In this document: positions 22,256 to 30,040 of the stretch, piece after piece | How positions within the stretch are numbered: the stretch's first letter is position 1 | Layout: each line of letters opens with the position of its first letter | Assembly: GCA_050184225.1 (NCBI GenBank) | Contig: JBFXAN010000069.1 | Span: 1-32,571, forward strand | Reading direction: 5' to 3' | From: JBFXAN01 sp050184225 | GTDB taxonomy: Bacteria > Chloroflexota > Dehalococcoidia > CAUJGQ01 | Length of the DNA stretch: 32,571 bases | The notes under the pieces: model-generated | Databases searched by the model: none | What the model saw: only the letters and a program-made list of their open reading frames with translations | Told to the model about the DNA's origin: nothing | Position numbers and translations under genes: made by a program

Positions 22256-23293
22256 TCAAAACTGTTCGAGAAACCGCAGATCGTTCTGGAAGAAGTGCCG
22301 GATGTCGCCGACGCCATAGAGCGGCATCGCGATCCGCTCGACGCCCATACCGGCGGCGAAGCCGGTATAGCGGTCCGGATCGTATCCCACGCCGGCGAGC
22401 ACATCGGGGTGGACCATACCGGCGCCGAGGATCTCGATCCAACCGGTGCCTTTGCAGGTGCCACAGCCACGTCCCTCGCAGACGAAGCAGTCCACCGCCA
22501 TCTCGACCCCCGGCTCGACGAAGGGGAAGTAGGCGTGACGCAGCATCGTCCGGCGCTGGACCCCCAGCAATCGCTTGGCGAAGTAATCGAGCGTGCCCTT
22601 CAGATCGGCCAGCGTGATGCCTTCGTCGACCGCCAGCAATTCTACCTGGTGCAGCATCCACTCGTGCGTCGCATCGGTCGCCTCGTAGCGATAGCAACGG
22701 CCGGGAACGACAACCCGGATCGGCGGCTCCTGCTGCTGCATCACCCGGATCTGGTTGGGCGATGTGTGGGTCCGCAACAGCATCTGGGGCTGATCCTCGA
22801 TCCAGAACGTGTCCCACATGTCGCGGGCCGGATGGTCCTGCGGGATGCGCAGCATCTCGAAGTTGAAGTGATCCCACTCCACTTCCGGCCCTTCCGCGAC
22901 GCGGAAACCGAGCTCGCCGAAGACGGCGATGATCTGGCGCAGCGTCCGCGTGATCGGATGCAGTCCCCCTCGCGGATGCGGCCGCCCCGGCAGCGTTACG
23001 TCGATCTGATCGCGCTGGAGCCGCTCGTCGCGGGAACGTTCGCGAAGCTCGCCCCGGCGCGCCTCGAAAGCCGCCTCGATCTCGCCGGCCAGCCGGTTGA
23101 TCGCGGCGCCGGCGCGCGGCCGCTCCTCCGGTGGTAGGCCGCCGAGACCGCGACGCAGCGCCGTGATCTGCCCCTGACCGCGGCTGAGAAAGCGGAGCCG
23201 AAACTGCTCTAAAGCCGCCTCATCGGTGGTCGACGCGAGGGCCGTATGCGCCTCACGGGTCAACGCTTCGAGGTTGAGGTCGTCCGTCATCAT
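22256..23293 (-). CDS. pheS: phenylalanine--tRNA ligase alpha subunit
   Basis: A 345-residue catalytic alpha subunit of PheRS. An N-terminal coiled coil (about residues 1-85) carries the usual LRLRFLSRGQGQITALRRGL segment. The class II core follows: HPITRTLRQIIAVFGELGF, motif 2 around GRCYRYEATDATHEWMLHQVE, and motif 3 GMGVERIAMPLYGVGDIRHF near the end. The start at ATG 23293 has GGGAGG upstream; a second ATG follows at once. The first nine residues of a longer frame are not supported. It is the upstream gene of the pair with pheT. Confidence 0.97.
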   Translation of the reverse strand: MMTDDLNLEALTREAHTALASTTDEAALEQFRLRFLSRGQGQITALRRGLGGLPPEERPRAGAAINRLAGEIEAAFEARRGELRERSRDERLQRDQIDVTLPGRPHPRGGLHPITRTLRQIIAVFGELGFRVAEGPEVEWDHFNFEMLRIPQDHPARDMWDTFWIEDQPQMLLRTHTSPNQIRVMQQQEPPIRVVVPGRCYRYEATDATHEWMLHQVELLAVDEGITLADLKGTLDYFAKRLLGVQRRTMLRHAYFPFVEPGVEMAVDCFVCEGRGCGTCKGTGWIEILGAGMVHPDVLAGVGYDPDRYTGFAAGMGVERIAMPLYGVGDIRHFFQNDLRFLEQF

Positions 23294-23321
23294 GATGCCT
23301 GCCTCCCAGGCCGGAAACACA

Positions 23322-23347
23322 AGAGCCAGGGCGGCTGCCCTGGTTCT
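23322..23347 (-). promoter_or_regulatory. terminator-like hairpin in the pheS leader
   Basis: On the minus strand AGAACCAGGGC pairs with GCCCTGGCTCT (one G-U) around AGCC, followed by a weak U-rich TTGTGTTT. It ends about 29 bases before the pheS start. It could be an attenuator, but I see no run of Phe codons and no T-box core upstream, so its role is open. Confidence 0.5.
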
Positions 23348-23463
23348 GGGAATTCAAGTGTAGGCAGTCGCCACCGGGTGAGCAATCTGTACCCTCACTT
23401 TACGTCAGTCCGCCCACGTGCCTATGATCGGCCACAATGAGATATGCGTCGGAGGGTGACACG

Positions 23464-23715
23464 ATGGCGATTCGCGGCTACGTCCTGATCGAGACCGAGG
23501 TCGGCAGCGCCAAGTCCGTGGGCGAGTCGATGCAGCACCTCGACCACAAAGACGCGCGGGTGCTCGCCGTCGATACCGTGACCGGCCCCTTCGATGTCAT
23601 CGTCCAGCTCGAAGCCGATGACCTCGACCGGCTCGGCAACTGCATCACCGACGGCATCCAGGCGATTCAGGGCGTCAAGCGGACGACCACCTGCCTCGCC
23701 GTACGGCTCGGCTGA
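23464..23715 (+). CDS. stand-alone Lrp/AsnC ligand-binding (RAM) domain protein
   Basis: An 83-residue protein made only of the RAM domain that senses amino acids in Lrp/AsnC regulators (start MAIRGYVLIETEVGSAKS, core VLAVDTVTGPFDVIVQLEADDL, end TTTCLAVRLG). There is no DNA-binding helix-turn-helix; the frame extends only nine residues upstream. GGAGGG lies before ATG 23464. Such solo domains form oligomers that may bind amino acids or partner proteins. It precedes moeA on the same strand, with a palindrome between the two genes. Confidence 0.85.
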   Translation: MAIRGYVLIETEVGSAKSVGESMQHLDHKDARVLAVDTVTGPFDVIVQLEADDLDRLGNCITDGIQAIQGVKRTTTCLAVRLG

Positions 23716-23718
23716 GTG

Positions 23719-23793
23719 GGGCAATGGGCAGTCGGCAATCGGCAATGGTGAGTACCGGGACCCCCACTGCCGATTGCCGACTGCCCATTGCCC
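23719..23793. repeat. palindromic element B (30-bp arms, one mismatch)
   Basis: Arms 23719-23748 and 23764-23793 pair with one mismatch around 15 bases. The arm is built from repeats of GGCAATGGGCAGTCGGCAAT-type text. It starts four bases after the stop of the RAM gene and ends 21 bases before the moeA ATG, leaving room only for the moeA ribosome-binding site. It is unrelated in sequence to elements A, C and D. Confidence 0.92.
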
Positions 23794-23813
23794 GCGACCG
23801 AAGGGAGCTATCC

Positions 23814-25076
23814 ATGATCAGTGTTGAGGAGGCGCGCGGGCGGATTCTCGCCAACTTTGCGCGTCTGGACGCGGTCGAACAGCCGATCCTCGAGTCCATC
23901 GGGCAGTGTATCGCCGAGGATGTGCACGCCACGTTCGACATCCCGCCGCTGGACAACACGGCGATGGATGGCTACGCGGTGCAGGCAGCCAGCACCGACG
24001 GGGCGTCCGAGTCGCGGCCGGTCGAGCTGGCCGTGATCGGCGAATTGGCGGCGGGCTATGTCTTCGAGGGGCCGGTCGGCGCCGGTCGGGCCGTGCGGAT
24101 CATGACCGGCGCGCCGATTCCTCCCGGCGCGGACTCGATCGTCCCCTTTGAGGAGACGGACGAAACCGGCCGCGGTGTGCCGAGCAAGGTCGGGCTCACC
24201 GAAGGCCGGGTACGCGTCTTCAAGGCGGCGCTGCCCGGCAACAACATTCGCCGCGCCGGGGAGGATGTGCGGTCCGGAACCATCGTCATTTCGGCGGGTA
24301 CGGTCCTCCGGGCGCCGCACATCGGTGTGCTCGCCTCGTTGGGCAGAGCCACCGTGCGGGTGACGCGACGGCCCGTTGTCGCAATCCTCTCAACCGGCGA
24401 TGAGGTGCTGGAGCCGGGCGAGCCGCGTGGCCCCAGCCAGATCTACGACAGCAATTCCTACAGCATCGCCGCGCTGGTCCTCCGCAACGGCGGCATTCCC
24501 CTGCGGCTCGGCATCGCCCGCGACACGATCGAAGACCTGACAGCCAAGGTACGCGCGGGGATGAAAGCGGACATGCTGGTCACCTCGGCGGGCGTCTCGC
24601 GCGGTGACTTCGATGTCGTTAAGGACGTGCTTGCCCGCGAGGGCCGGATCGACTTCTGGACGGTGAACATGCGCCCCGGCAAACCGCTCGCCTTCGGTAT
24701 CTTCGAAGACGGAGACCGCCGCGTGCCGCACATCGGGCTGCCGGGCAACCCTGTCAGCGCGATGATCACCTTCGAATTGTTCGGACGCGCGGCGATCCAG
24801 ACGATGATGGGGCGGCCGGTGCAGGATCGGCCGATGATCCGCGCCGTCACCCGCGACCGCATCCGGATGGCCGACGAGCGCCGCTTCTTCGCCCGCTGCA
24901 TCATCACCCGGGAAGATGACCGCTGGGTGGCCTCACTCGCCGGTTCCCAGGGTTCCGGTGTGCTTACAGCGCTGGCCCGTGGCAACGGCCTCGCCATCGT
25001 CCCAGAGGGCAGTCCGGACGTACAGCCCGGCACGGAAGTCGATGTCCTGATGCTCGACTGGGACCACGGCGAATAA
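23814..25076 (+). CDS. moeA: molybdopterin molybdenumtransferase
   Basis: A 420-residue MoeA, which inserts molybdate into adenylylated molybdopterin, the last step of molybdenum cofactor synthesis. Typical segments: DIPPLDNTAMDGYAVQA near residue 40, VRIMTGAPIPPGADSIVPFE near residue 95, and VVAILSTGDEVLEPGEPRGP near residue 190. These are followed by VTSAGVSRGDFDVVKDVL and GLPGNPVSAMITFELF. AGGGAG precedes ATG 23814; a longer frame to 23724 runs through the palindrome and is rejected. No other cofactor genes or molybdoenzymes are adjacent. Confidence 0.95.
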   Translation: MISVEEARGRILANFARLDAVEQPILESIGQCIAEDVHATFDIPPLDNTAMDGYAVQAASTDGASESRPVELAVIGELAAGYVFEGPVGAGRAVRIMTGAPIPPGADSIVPFEETDETGRGVPSKVGLTEGRVRVFKAALPGNNIRRAGEDVRSGTIVISAGTVLRAPHIGVLASLGRATVRVTRRPVVAILSTGDEVLEPGEPRGPSQIYDSNSYSIAALVLRNGGIPLRLGIARDTIEDLTAKVRAGMKADMLVTSAGVSRGDFDVVKDVLAREGRIDFWTVNMRPGKPLAFGIFEDGDRRVPHIGLPGNPVSAMITFELFGRAAIQTMMGRPVQDRPMIRAVTRDRIRMADERRFFARCIITREDDRWVASLAGSQGSGVLTALARGNGLAIVPEGSPDVQPGTEVDVLMLDWDHGE

Positions 25077-25130
25077 CGTGGCAAGCAACTCGGCTTTCCA
25101 TAATCGTTCGACACACGGCCCCTGACAGCC

Positions 25131-25330
25131 GATATTCTCCTGACTGTCAGACACACCCGCGAGCGAAGCCGGTCGAGAGGGTGGGAACACCTCACCGACG
25201 CCGCCCCCGCTCCCACGCCGGTTCGTCCGGTGTGACCGGAACCCTCGGGTTCCAGGGGAGATGTTTCACTGGTGGTCCGACACGAACGACCGAGGAGCCG
25301 CAAGGTCCCTCGGTCGCTTCATTTTTCCCT
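25131..25330 (+). ncRNA. structured leader-like RNA, possible orphan T-box
   Basis: A plausible promoter (TTCGAC at 25107-25112, GATATT at 25131-25136, 18 apart) would start a transcript near 25143. The RNA would contain GAGCGAAGCCGG and GGTCGAGAGGGTGGGAACACC, resembling the distal part of a T-box stem I. A hairpin GGAACC/GGTTCC (25238-25253), the segment CTGGTGGTCCGACACG resembling a degenerate T-box core, and a terminator follow. The order matches a T-box leader, but the core departs from the GGTGGNACCGCG consensus. No plus-strand gene follows for 5 kb. It could instead be just a structured moeA 3' region or an unclassified small RNA. Confidence 0.35.
25287..25326 (+). terminator. intrinsic terminator downstream of moeA
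   Basis: A perfect 9-bp stem CGACCGAGG/CCTCGGTCG around twelve bases, followed by CTTCATTTTT on the plus strand. It ends four bases before the acylphosphatase stop codon of the opposite strand. It terminates moeA transcripts or the separate RNA described above. Confidence 0.8.
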
Positions 25331-25614
25331 CAATGCACGACACGGAAGTCAGGTTCGGCGCCCGTTGCCGGCAGCCAGGTGACTTCGACCCGTTCGACCA
25401 ACGCGAACCGTGGACCCTCGTGAAGCAGCGACTCCAGACGCGCCAGCGCCGCCCGCTCGCCCTCAGCCTCAACCGCGACGCTGCGGCCGTCGGACAGATT
25501 GCGCACGGTGCCGGTGAGTCCGAGCCGGCGGGCATGGTCGGCGGTGAAATTGCGAAAGTTCACGCCCTGGACGCGGCCGTGAACGATCGCGTGGAGTCTG
25601 ATGCGGTCGGTCAT
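25330..25614 (-). CDS. acyP: acylphosphatase
   Basis: A 94-residue acylphosphatase, which hydrolyses acyl-phosphates such as carbamoyl- or acetyl-phosphate. The signature AIVHGRVQGVNFRNFTADHA carries the catalytic Arg, and GTVRNLSDGRSVAVEAEG carries the catalytic Asn. The usual GVGF is GVNF here, a minor change. The start overlaps the Nudix stop as ATGA, so it is translationally coupled to the Nudix gene. Longer frames upstream run into that gene. Confidence 0.93.
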   Translation of the reverse strand: MTDRIRLHAIVHGRVQGVNFRNFTADHARRLGLTGTVRNLSDGRSVAVEAEGERAALARLESLLHEGPRFALVERVEVTWLPATGAEPDFRVVH

Positions 25615-26213
25615 CGTGCGTCGATCGATCCGCCTGGTCCGGCGGGTTCGGACGTGACCGCGAGGCGCAGAAAGGCCCGCCACGCGGCAGCCATAGGCAG
25701 GTCAAGAGCCCGCTCGACGGCCAAAAACCGTGCCTCGCCGTCGTTGTCGTCCGGGCACATTGCATCCGGGTGATGGGCCGCGGCGGCCGCCGTGTACACG
25801 ACCTGCACGAACACGGGATAGGGAAAGGTATAGTCGGGTGCCCTCGGATCGAGGTGGCGGTAGACGACATAACCCAGGCGCCGGAGCGTCCCCAGCGACC
25901 AACCCGTTTCCTCGATGACCTCACGGCGGACGGTATCTTCAAGGGATTCCCCCCGTTCGCGACGGCCGCCGGGGACCACATGCGCGTCGAGGCCCGCGCC
26001 AATCACCAGAACTTCGCTCGGTCGTGTGACGACACACCGCACCGACGTGATCAGGTCGTCGGGCGGCAGATCCGTCGCTGCGTAGCTGCAAACGACGAAC
26101 CGGCCGCTGGGCCAGATGACACCGTCTTCGCAGAGAAGCCGGCTGCTGTCGACGAAAGGGGCGCCGCCGTTCTCCGCCATTCCATCGTTCTCGCTCGAAA
26201 CGGCTCTATGCAT
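25611..26213 (-). CDS. Nudix hydrolase
   Basis: About 200 residues with a complete Nudix box, GGRRERGESLEDTVRREVIEETGW, matching the Gx5Ex7REUxEExGU pattern. It binds the metal and cleaves nucleoside diphosphates linked to another moiety. The N-terminal segment (RFVVCSYAATDLPPDDLITSVRCVV) and the C-terminal part (GEARFLAVERALDLPMAAAWR) are usual for general Nudix proteins. The start is unclear: ATG 26213 lies directly after a hairpin without a ribosome-binding site, ATG 26180 (MAENGG) is an alternative. Substrate cannot be told. Confidence 0.85.
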   Translation of the reverse strand: MHRAVSSENDGMAENGGAPFVDSSRLLCEDGVIWPSGRFVVCSYAATDLPPDDLITSVRCVVTRPSEVLVIGAGLDAHVVPGGRRERGESLEDTVRREVIEETGWSLGTLRRLGYVVYRHLDPRAPDYTFPYPVFVQVVYTAAAAAHHPDAMCPDDNDGEARFLAVERALDLPMAAAWRAFLRLAVTSEPAGPGGSIDAR

Positions 26214-26215
26214 TG

Positions 26216-26247
26216 AGGAGGGCGGATCGCATATGATCCGCCCTCCT
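26216..26247. terminator. 13-bp perfect hairpin after the beta-helix gene
   Basis: AGGAGGGCGGATC and its perfect complement enclose GCATAT. It lies between the end of the beta-helix gene and the start of the Nudix gene, both on the minus strand. There is no good U-tract on either strand, so it may insulate the two genes or protect the 3' end rather than act as a classic terminator. Confidence 0.55.
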
Positions 26248-26280
26248 GTCCTATCACGCCGTTCCGATTGGCGCTAGAAG

Positions 26281-28218
26281 TCAGGGTTGGCTCGGGAAAC
26301 CCGGGAAGCCTGGGAAACCCGGGAATGATGGGAACGACGGGAACCCGGGGAAGGATGGGAACGGCGGGAACGACGGTGGCGGTGCCGGTGGTGCCGGTGG
26401 CGGTGGTGGCGCCGGCGGTGCCGGGTTCCCGAAGATACCACCGAAGCCGCACAACCGCGCCGGTGACGACGTACCCGCGAGGTTCAGCCGCCATGTGTTC
26501 GCGGTGTCGGCCGTGCCGCTGCCGGTCGTCTCGTCGATGCAGTCGAACAGGCCATTGCCATTCGCCTGATTGAGCGCGAACGTGTTGCCGGAAGACGTTG
26601 CGGCGCCCGCCAGCACCGCGAGCCCGTACTCGATGTTGTTGCGGGACTGGTTCGCCTGCACGGTGACACCGGTCGTGCCGACCGAGTCATACGAGGCACT
26701 GAAGACGACGATGCCGAGGTCATTCGCACTGACCTGGTTCGTCGCGATCCGGACACCACCGTGTAGCTGGTACAGGATGATCCCGGATGCACTCTCGTCG
26801 CCGGCGGTTGGGCCGGTGTACTGATTGCCGGTAACCTGGTTGCTCGACGCCCGGCCGGTTGCGTCTCGGAGGAACCCGATACCGTTGCGGGCAATGGCCG
26901 GATCTGGGCCACCGCCGTCAATCGTGTTGCCCGTGACGATTCCACTCGAACCAGGGCCGTCAACGTAGATGCCGGCTTTCTGGTACGTGTCAATCTGGTT
27001 GCCGGCGACCGTAGCCGTACCGACCTGAAACTCCGGCCCGCGGCCGACAAGAATGGCGAATCCGGTCTGTATGCCGCGACTGCCGGGATTGACGCACCGA
27101 ACTTGCGTAACCAGATTTCCCTGGATCGTCGCCGAGCCGCCACCCGCGACGAAGATACCCGAGAATGAAGAGCACGCGCCGATGGGAACAGGGCCGGTAA
27201 CGGTGAAGTCGCGGATGGTGACGCCGGTTGCGGCCGTCACGAGCACGATCGACCCGCCCGCTGTCATGGTCGCTGGCGCCTCGATGATCGCACCCAGCGG
27301 ATTGGCCGAGCGCACGGTGAGGTTGTTCTTGCCGGCGGCGATCGTCACCTGCTCAACGTAGGTGCCGTCGCAGACGCGCACCTCGGCTCCCGGCGCGGCC
27401 GCGTCCACCGCCGCCTGGATGGTGTCGAAGGCCGCGGTCGGGCACTGCACCATGTCGTCATCGACGAGGATCGTGCCGGTAATCGGCGCGTCCGGCTCGA
27501 AGTTATAGGTCGTATTGCTGCCGCTGACGCCGATCGTGAGAGCATCGACGTTGCCATCGAAGCCGCCGGCCCAGGGACCACCGGCGCGAAGCAGCAAGGC
27601 ACCATCGGTCACGCGGATGCCGCCATTCGGAAATGCCGTCACTACCTGGGACCACGTACATGTAACGGCCTGGGAGCACGTAGCACTGAGGGTGCCATCA
27701 GAGAACCACCAGTTGCCGCCTGCGGCATTGTCCTGTGTGTTCCAGGTCTGCCAGACGCCCGGATTGACGGTGTGGGCATGGTACGGCTCATAGATCAGGC
27801 GTCCCTGCCAGTCGATATTAGTGTCCGTCAGATCGCTGTCGAAGTTGAGCTGGAGTGAGGCGGCCAGTGCGCTGCCGCCGGCCGTGCGATACGTGCTGTA
27901 GGAGAGCGCCGTAATCGCGTCGAGGCGCGTGCCCGCGTGCGCGTAGGTGACGAGGTTGTACCGGCCCGTATCGTTGACCGTGAGTCTGGCGCTACCCGTT
28001 CCCAGTGGTGGCGTCGCCGGGCCAGTGACAAATGACGCGCTGCCGGTGCCCGGGGGTGGTGGTGTCGTAGGACTCTCGTCGAGGAATCCCCACCCTTGCA
28101 GATTGCTGGGCGTGACGACCACAGTCCCCGCGAGAACTCCTGTTGCGGACGCGGTGCCCGCAAGGAGCCATGCCCCGGCGACAGCCATGGCGAACAAACC
28201 GAATATCCTTCTCAACAT
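26281..28218 (-). CDS. secreted parallel beta-helix protein with an FPGF/FPSF tail
   Basis: A 645-residue exported protein. A signal peptide (basic start MLRRIFG, hydrophobic core, cut near ASATG) is followed by a region of about 230 residues with a jelly-roll-like, Thr/Ser/Gly-rich character. A right-handed parallel beta-helix follows from about residue 250 (TIQAAVDAAAPGAEVRVCDGTYVEQVTI, then many ATIQGNLVTQV- and GIVTGNTIDGGG-type turns). The end is a proline tail, first APPPPPAPPAPPP and then tandem FPSFPGF units. There is no LPXTG or autotransporter end. Catalytic residues of a lyase are not evident. The start at ATG 28218 has GGGGGA upstream. Confidence 0.78.
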   Translation of the reverse strand: MLRRIFGLFAMAVAGAWLLAGTASATGVLAGTVVVTPSNLQGWGFLDESPTTPPPPGTGSASFVTGPATPPLGTGSARLTVNDTGRYNLVTYAHAGTRLDAITALSYSTYRTAGGSALAASLQLNFDSDLTDTNIDWQGRLIYEPYHAHTVNPGVWQTWNTQDNAAGGNWWFSDGTLSATCSQAVTCTWSQVVTAFPNGGIRVTDGALLLRAGGPWAGGFDGNVDALTIGVSGSNTTYNFEPDAPITGTILVDDDMVQCPTAAFDTIQAAVDAAAPGAEVRVCDGTYVEQVTIAAGKNNLTVRSANPLGAIIEAPATMTAGGSIVLVTAATGVTIRDFTVTGPVPIGACSSFSGIFVAGGGSATIQGNLVTQVRCVNPGSRGIQTGFAILVGRGPEFQVGTATVAGNQIDTYQKAGIYVDGPGSSGIVTGNTIDGGGPDPAIARNGIGFLRDATGRASSNQVTGNQYTGPTAGDESASGIILYQLHGGVRIATNQVSANDLGIVVFSASYDSVGTTGVTVQANQSRNNIEYGLAVLAGAATSSGNTFALNQANGNGLFDCIDETTGSGTADTANTWRLNLAGTSSPARLCGFGGIFGNPAPPAPPPPPAPPAPPPSFPPFPSFPGFPSFPSFPGFPGFPGFPSQP

Positions 28219-28652
28219 CGGTCCCCCTTTGTCCAATCCTCCTGCCGGTTGTGCCCGATGACACGACGCTATTCAGACCGATTGGATGGGGTGACAGGTC
28301 TTGGTTCAGCTCGAACAGCGCCTTCGGGACGGACGCAATCTAACGCCATCATTGCAGAATTACAAGCAACTGCAACGACAATCTGGCGAACGTCAATTGT
28401 GCGGACACTTTGGACTGTGGAGAGTGATCCGATGATGATTACTCTGACTGTCTTAAACTACCATCGGAATCTTTGCTTTGGGAAAACAATGCGATATAGA
28501 AAATGTATGTCAGGCTATGCTTCATTCTACCCGGCGGACGTCACGTGATCTGTGATCGTATTCACACCCGCGCAACCACGCCGGGCATCCCGACCAACGC
28601 AATCGGGACACACGGCCGTGCACCCTGACGACACGCGCGTATAGAAACGGTA
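28219..28652. other. 434-base AT-richer stretch without a supported gene
   Basis: Between the beta-helix gene and tgt. Positions 28381-28560 have about 45 percent G+C by my hand count of three 60-base lines, well below the surroundings. It should hold the promoter of the beta-helix gene and the 3' end of tgt. A 38-codon plus-strand ORF at 28432 is discussed as rejected. I see no terminator for tgt. Confidence 0.45.
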
Positions 28653-29825
28653 TTACGTCTGCTCATCTGATTGGCTCGCGCGATGAGCGACCCACTTCGC
28701 ACGCTGGGCGGCGCGCACGCGCTCATCGGTCGTCTGATAACGCAAAAGGAAGGCATCGGCAAAAGCACGATATGATTCGGCCGCAATCGCATCGCGGGCG
28801 CCCTTCATCAACCGAATCAGAAAGCGGATGTTATGCAGCGTGGCAAGACGATAGCCAAGGATCTCTTGCGCCTTGAAGAGATGATGCAGGTAGGCGGCGG
28901 TGAACGTTGTGCAGGCTTCACAGTCGCACTCCCGATCGAGGGGACCGAAGTCGCGGGCAAACCGGGCGTTGCGGATATTGACGCGGCCGTCGGCCGTGAA
29001 CAGGGCGCCGTTGCGGCCCAGCCGCGTCGGCAGGACGCAGTCGAACATGTCCACACCACGGCGCACTGCCTCGATCAGGTCCTCCGGCGAACCGACGCCC
29101 ATCATGTAGCGCGGCCGGTCCGGCGGCAGCGACACGAGGCTGGCATCGAGCATCGCCCACATCACCGCCTTCTCCTCGCCGACGCTGAGCCCGCCGATCG
29201 CGCAACCAGCGGTGCCGCTCGTCGCCACCTCGGCGGCCGAGGCACGGCGCAGATCCTCGTACATCCCACCCTGGCAGATGCCGAAGAGCGCCTGATCGGT
29301 CGTTTGCGCCGCAAGACACCGCCCGAGCCAGCGGTGGGTGCGTTCCGCCGCCTGTTCGGCGTGGGCGCGGTCGGCGCTCGGCGGCGGCGGTTCGTCGAAG
29401 GCCATGATCACATCGGCGCCGAGCGCCTCCTGCACGGCGACGGAACGTTCCGGCGACAACTCGAGCTCGGAACCGTCCAGATGGGAGCGGAAGACAACCC
29501 CGGCGTCCGAGATCCGGCGCAGGTGCCCGAGGCTGAAGACCTGGAATCCGCCGCTATCGGTCAGGATCGGACCGTCCCACGCCATGAACCGATGCAATCC
29601 ACCGGCATCCCGCACGATCTCGGGTCCGGGCCGCAGCAGCAGGTGATAGGCGTTTCCCAGGATCATGCCGGCGCCGCTCGTGCGAAGGTCGTTCGGCGTC
29701 AGCGTCTTGACCGTCGCCTGGGTGCCGACGGGCATGAAGACCGGTGTCTGAACATCGCCATGGGGCGTCTGGAGGCGGCCGCTCCGGGCGCGGCCGTCGG
29801 TATGCTCTAGCGCAAATGCGATCAA
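28653..29825 (-). CDS. tgt: queuine tRNA-ribosyltransferase
   Basis: A 390-residue Tgt, which exchanges guanine 34 of certain tRNAs for the queuosine precursor. It starts IAFALEHTDGRARSGRLQTP. The catalytic part is ILTDSGGFQVFSLGHLRR (the Asp acts in catalysis), and VGGLSVGEEKAV-type GGLSVGEE is present. The zinc site is DCEACTTFTAAYLHH, with Cys-x-Cys-xx-Cys and a later His. The start is TTG 29825, which fits the family N-terminus and has GGAAGG nine bases upstream; no ATG or GTG suits better. No other queuosine genes are nearby. Confidence 0.95.
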   Translation of the reverse strand: MIAFALEHTDGRARSGRLQTPHGDVQTPVFMPVGTQATVKTLTPNDLRTSGAGMILGNAYHLLLRPGPEIVRDAGGLHRFMAWDGPILTDSGGFQVFSLGHLRRISDAGVVFRSHLDGSELELSPERSVAVQEALGADVIMAFDEPPPPSADRAHAEQAAERTHRWLGRCLAAQTTDQALFGICQGGMYEDLRRASAAEVATSGTAGCAIGGLSVGEEKAVMWAMLDASLVSLPPDRPRYMMGVGSPEDLIEAVRRGVDMFDCVLPTRLGRNGALFTADGRVNIRNARFARDFGPLDRECDCEACTTFTAAYLHHLFKAQEILGYRLATLHNIRFLIRLMKGARDAIAAESYRAFADAFLLRYQTTDERVRAAQRAKWVAHRASQSDEQT

Positions 29826-30040
29826 CCAACGATTCCTTCCGGCGCCAGCGCCGCTCTTGGAGATTCAGTGTATCAACGATGGTGTCCAGGAAAGCACCTC
29901 GACAGGCAGTGTCGTCGATCGACGGCTGCCAGGACTCCCGGATCACTCCGCCAGGAAACGCGTGACGCGGGGCCTGCTTCTCCGCTACGCCCCGCTCCGC
30001 TATCCTCTGCAAGGTCAGCAGCATTGCAAGGAGCGGGTCG

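Noticed and set aside
25143..25260. 5S rRNA, SRP RNA or RNase P RNA as identity of the structured RNA after moeA
   Set aside because: None of the conserved motifs is present: no CCGAAC...GGAAG of 5S, no GGAAG tetraloop region of SRP RNA, no P4 sequence of RNase P RNA.
25261..25773. Plus-strand frame as the gene controlled by the T-box-like RNA
   Set aside because: It begins inside the RNA before the terminator and is antisense to acylphosphatase and Nudix genes with clear motifs.
28432..28548. 38-codon plus-strand ORF in the AT-rich stretch with GGAGAG at seven bases
   Set aside because: Codon use is unlike the rest of the window, no family is recognised, and it lies where the promoter of the opposite gene should be. 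It cannot be excluded but is not supported.
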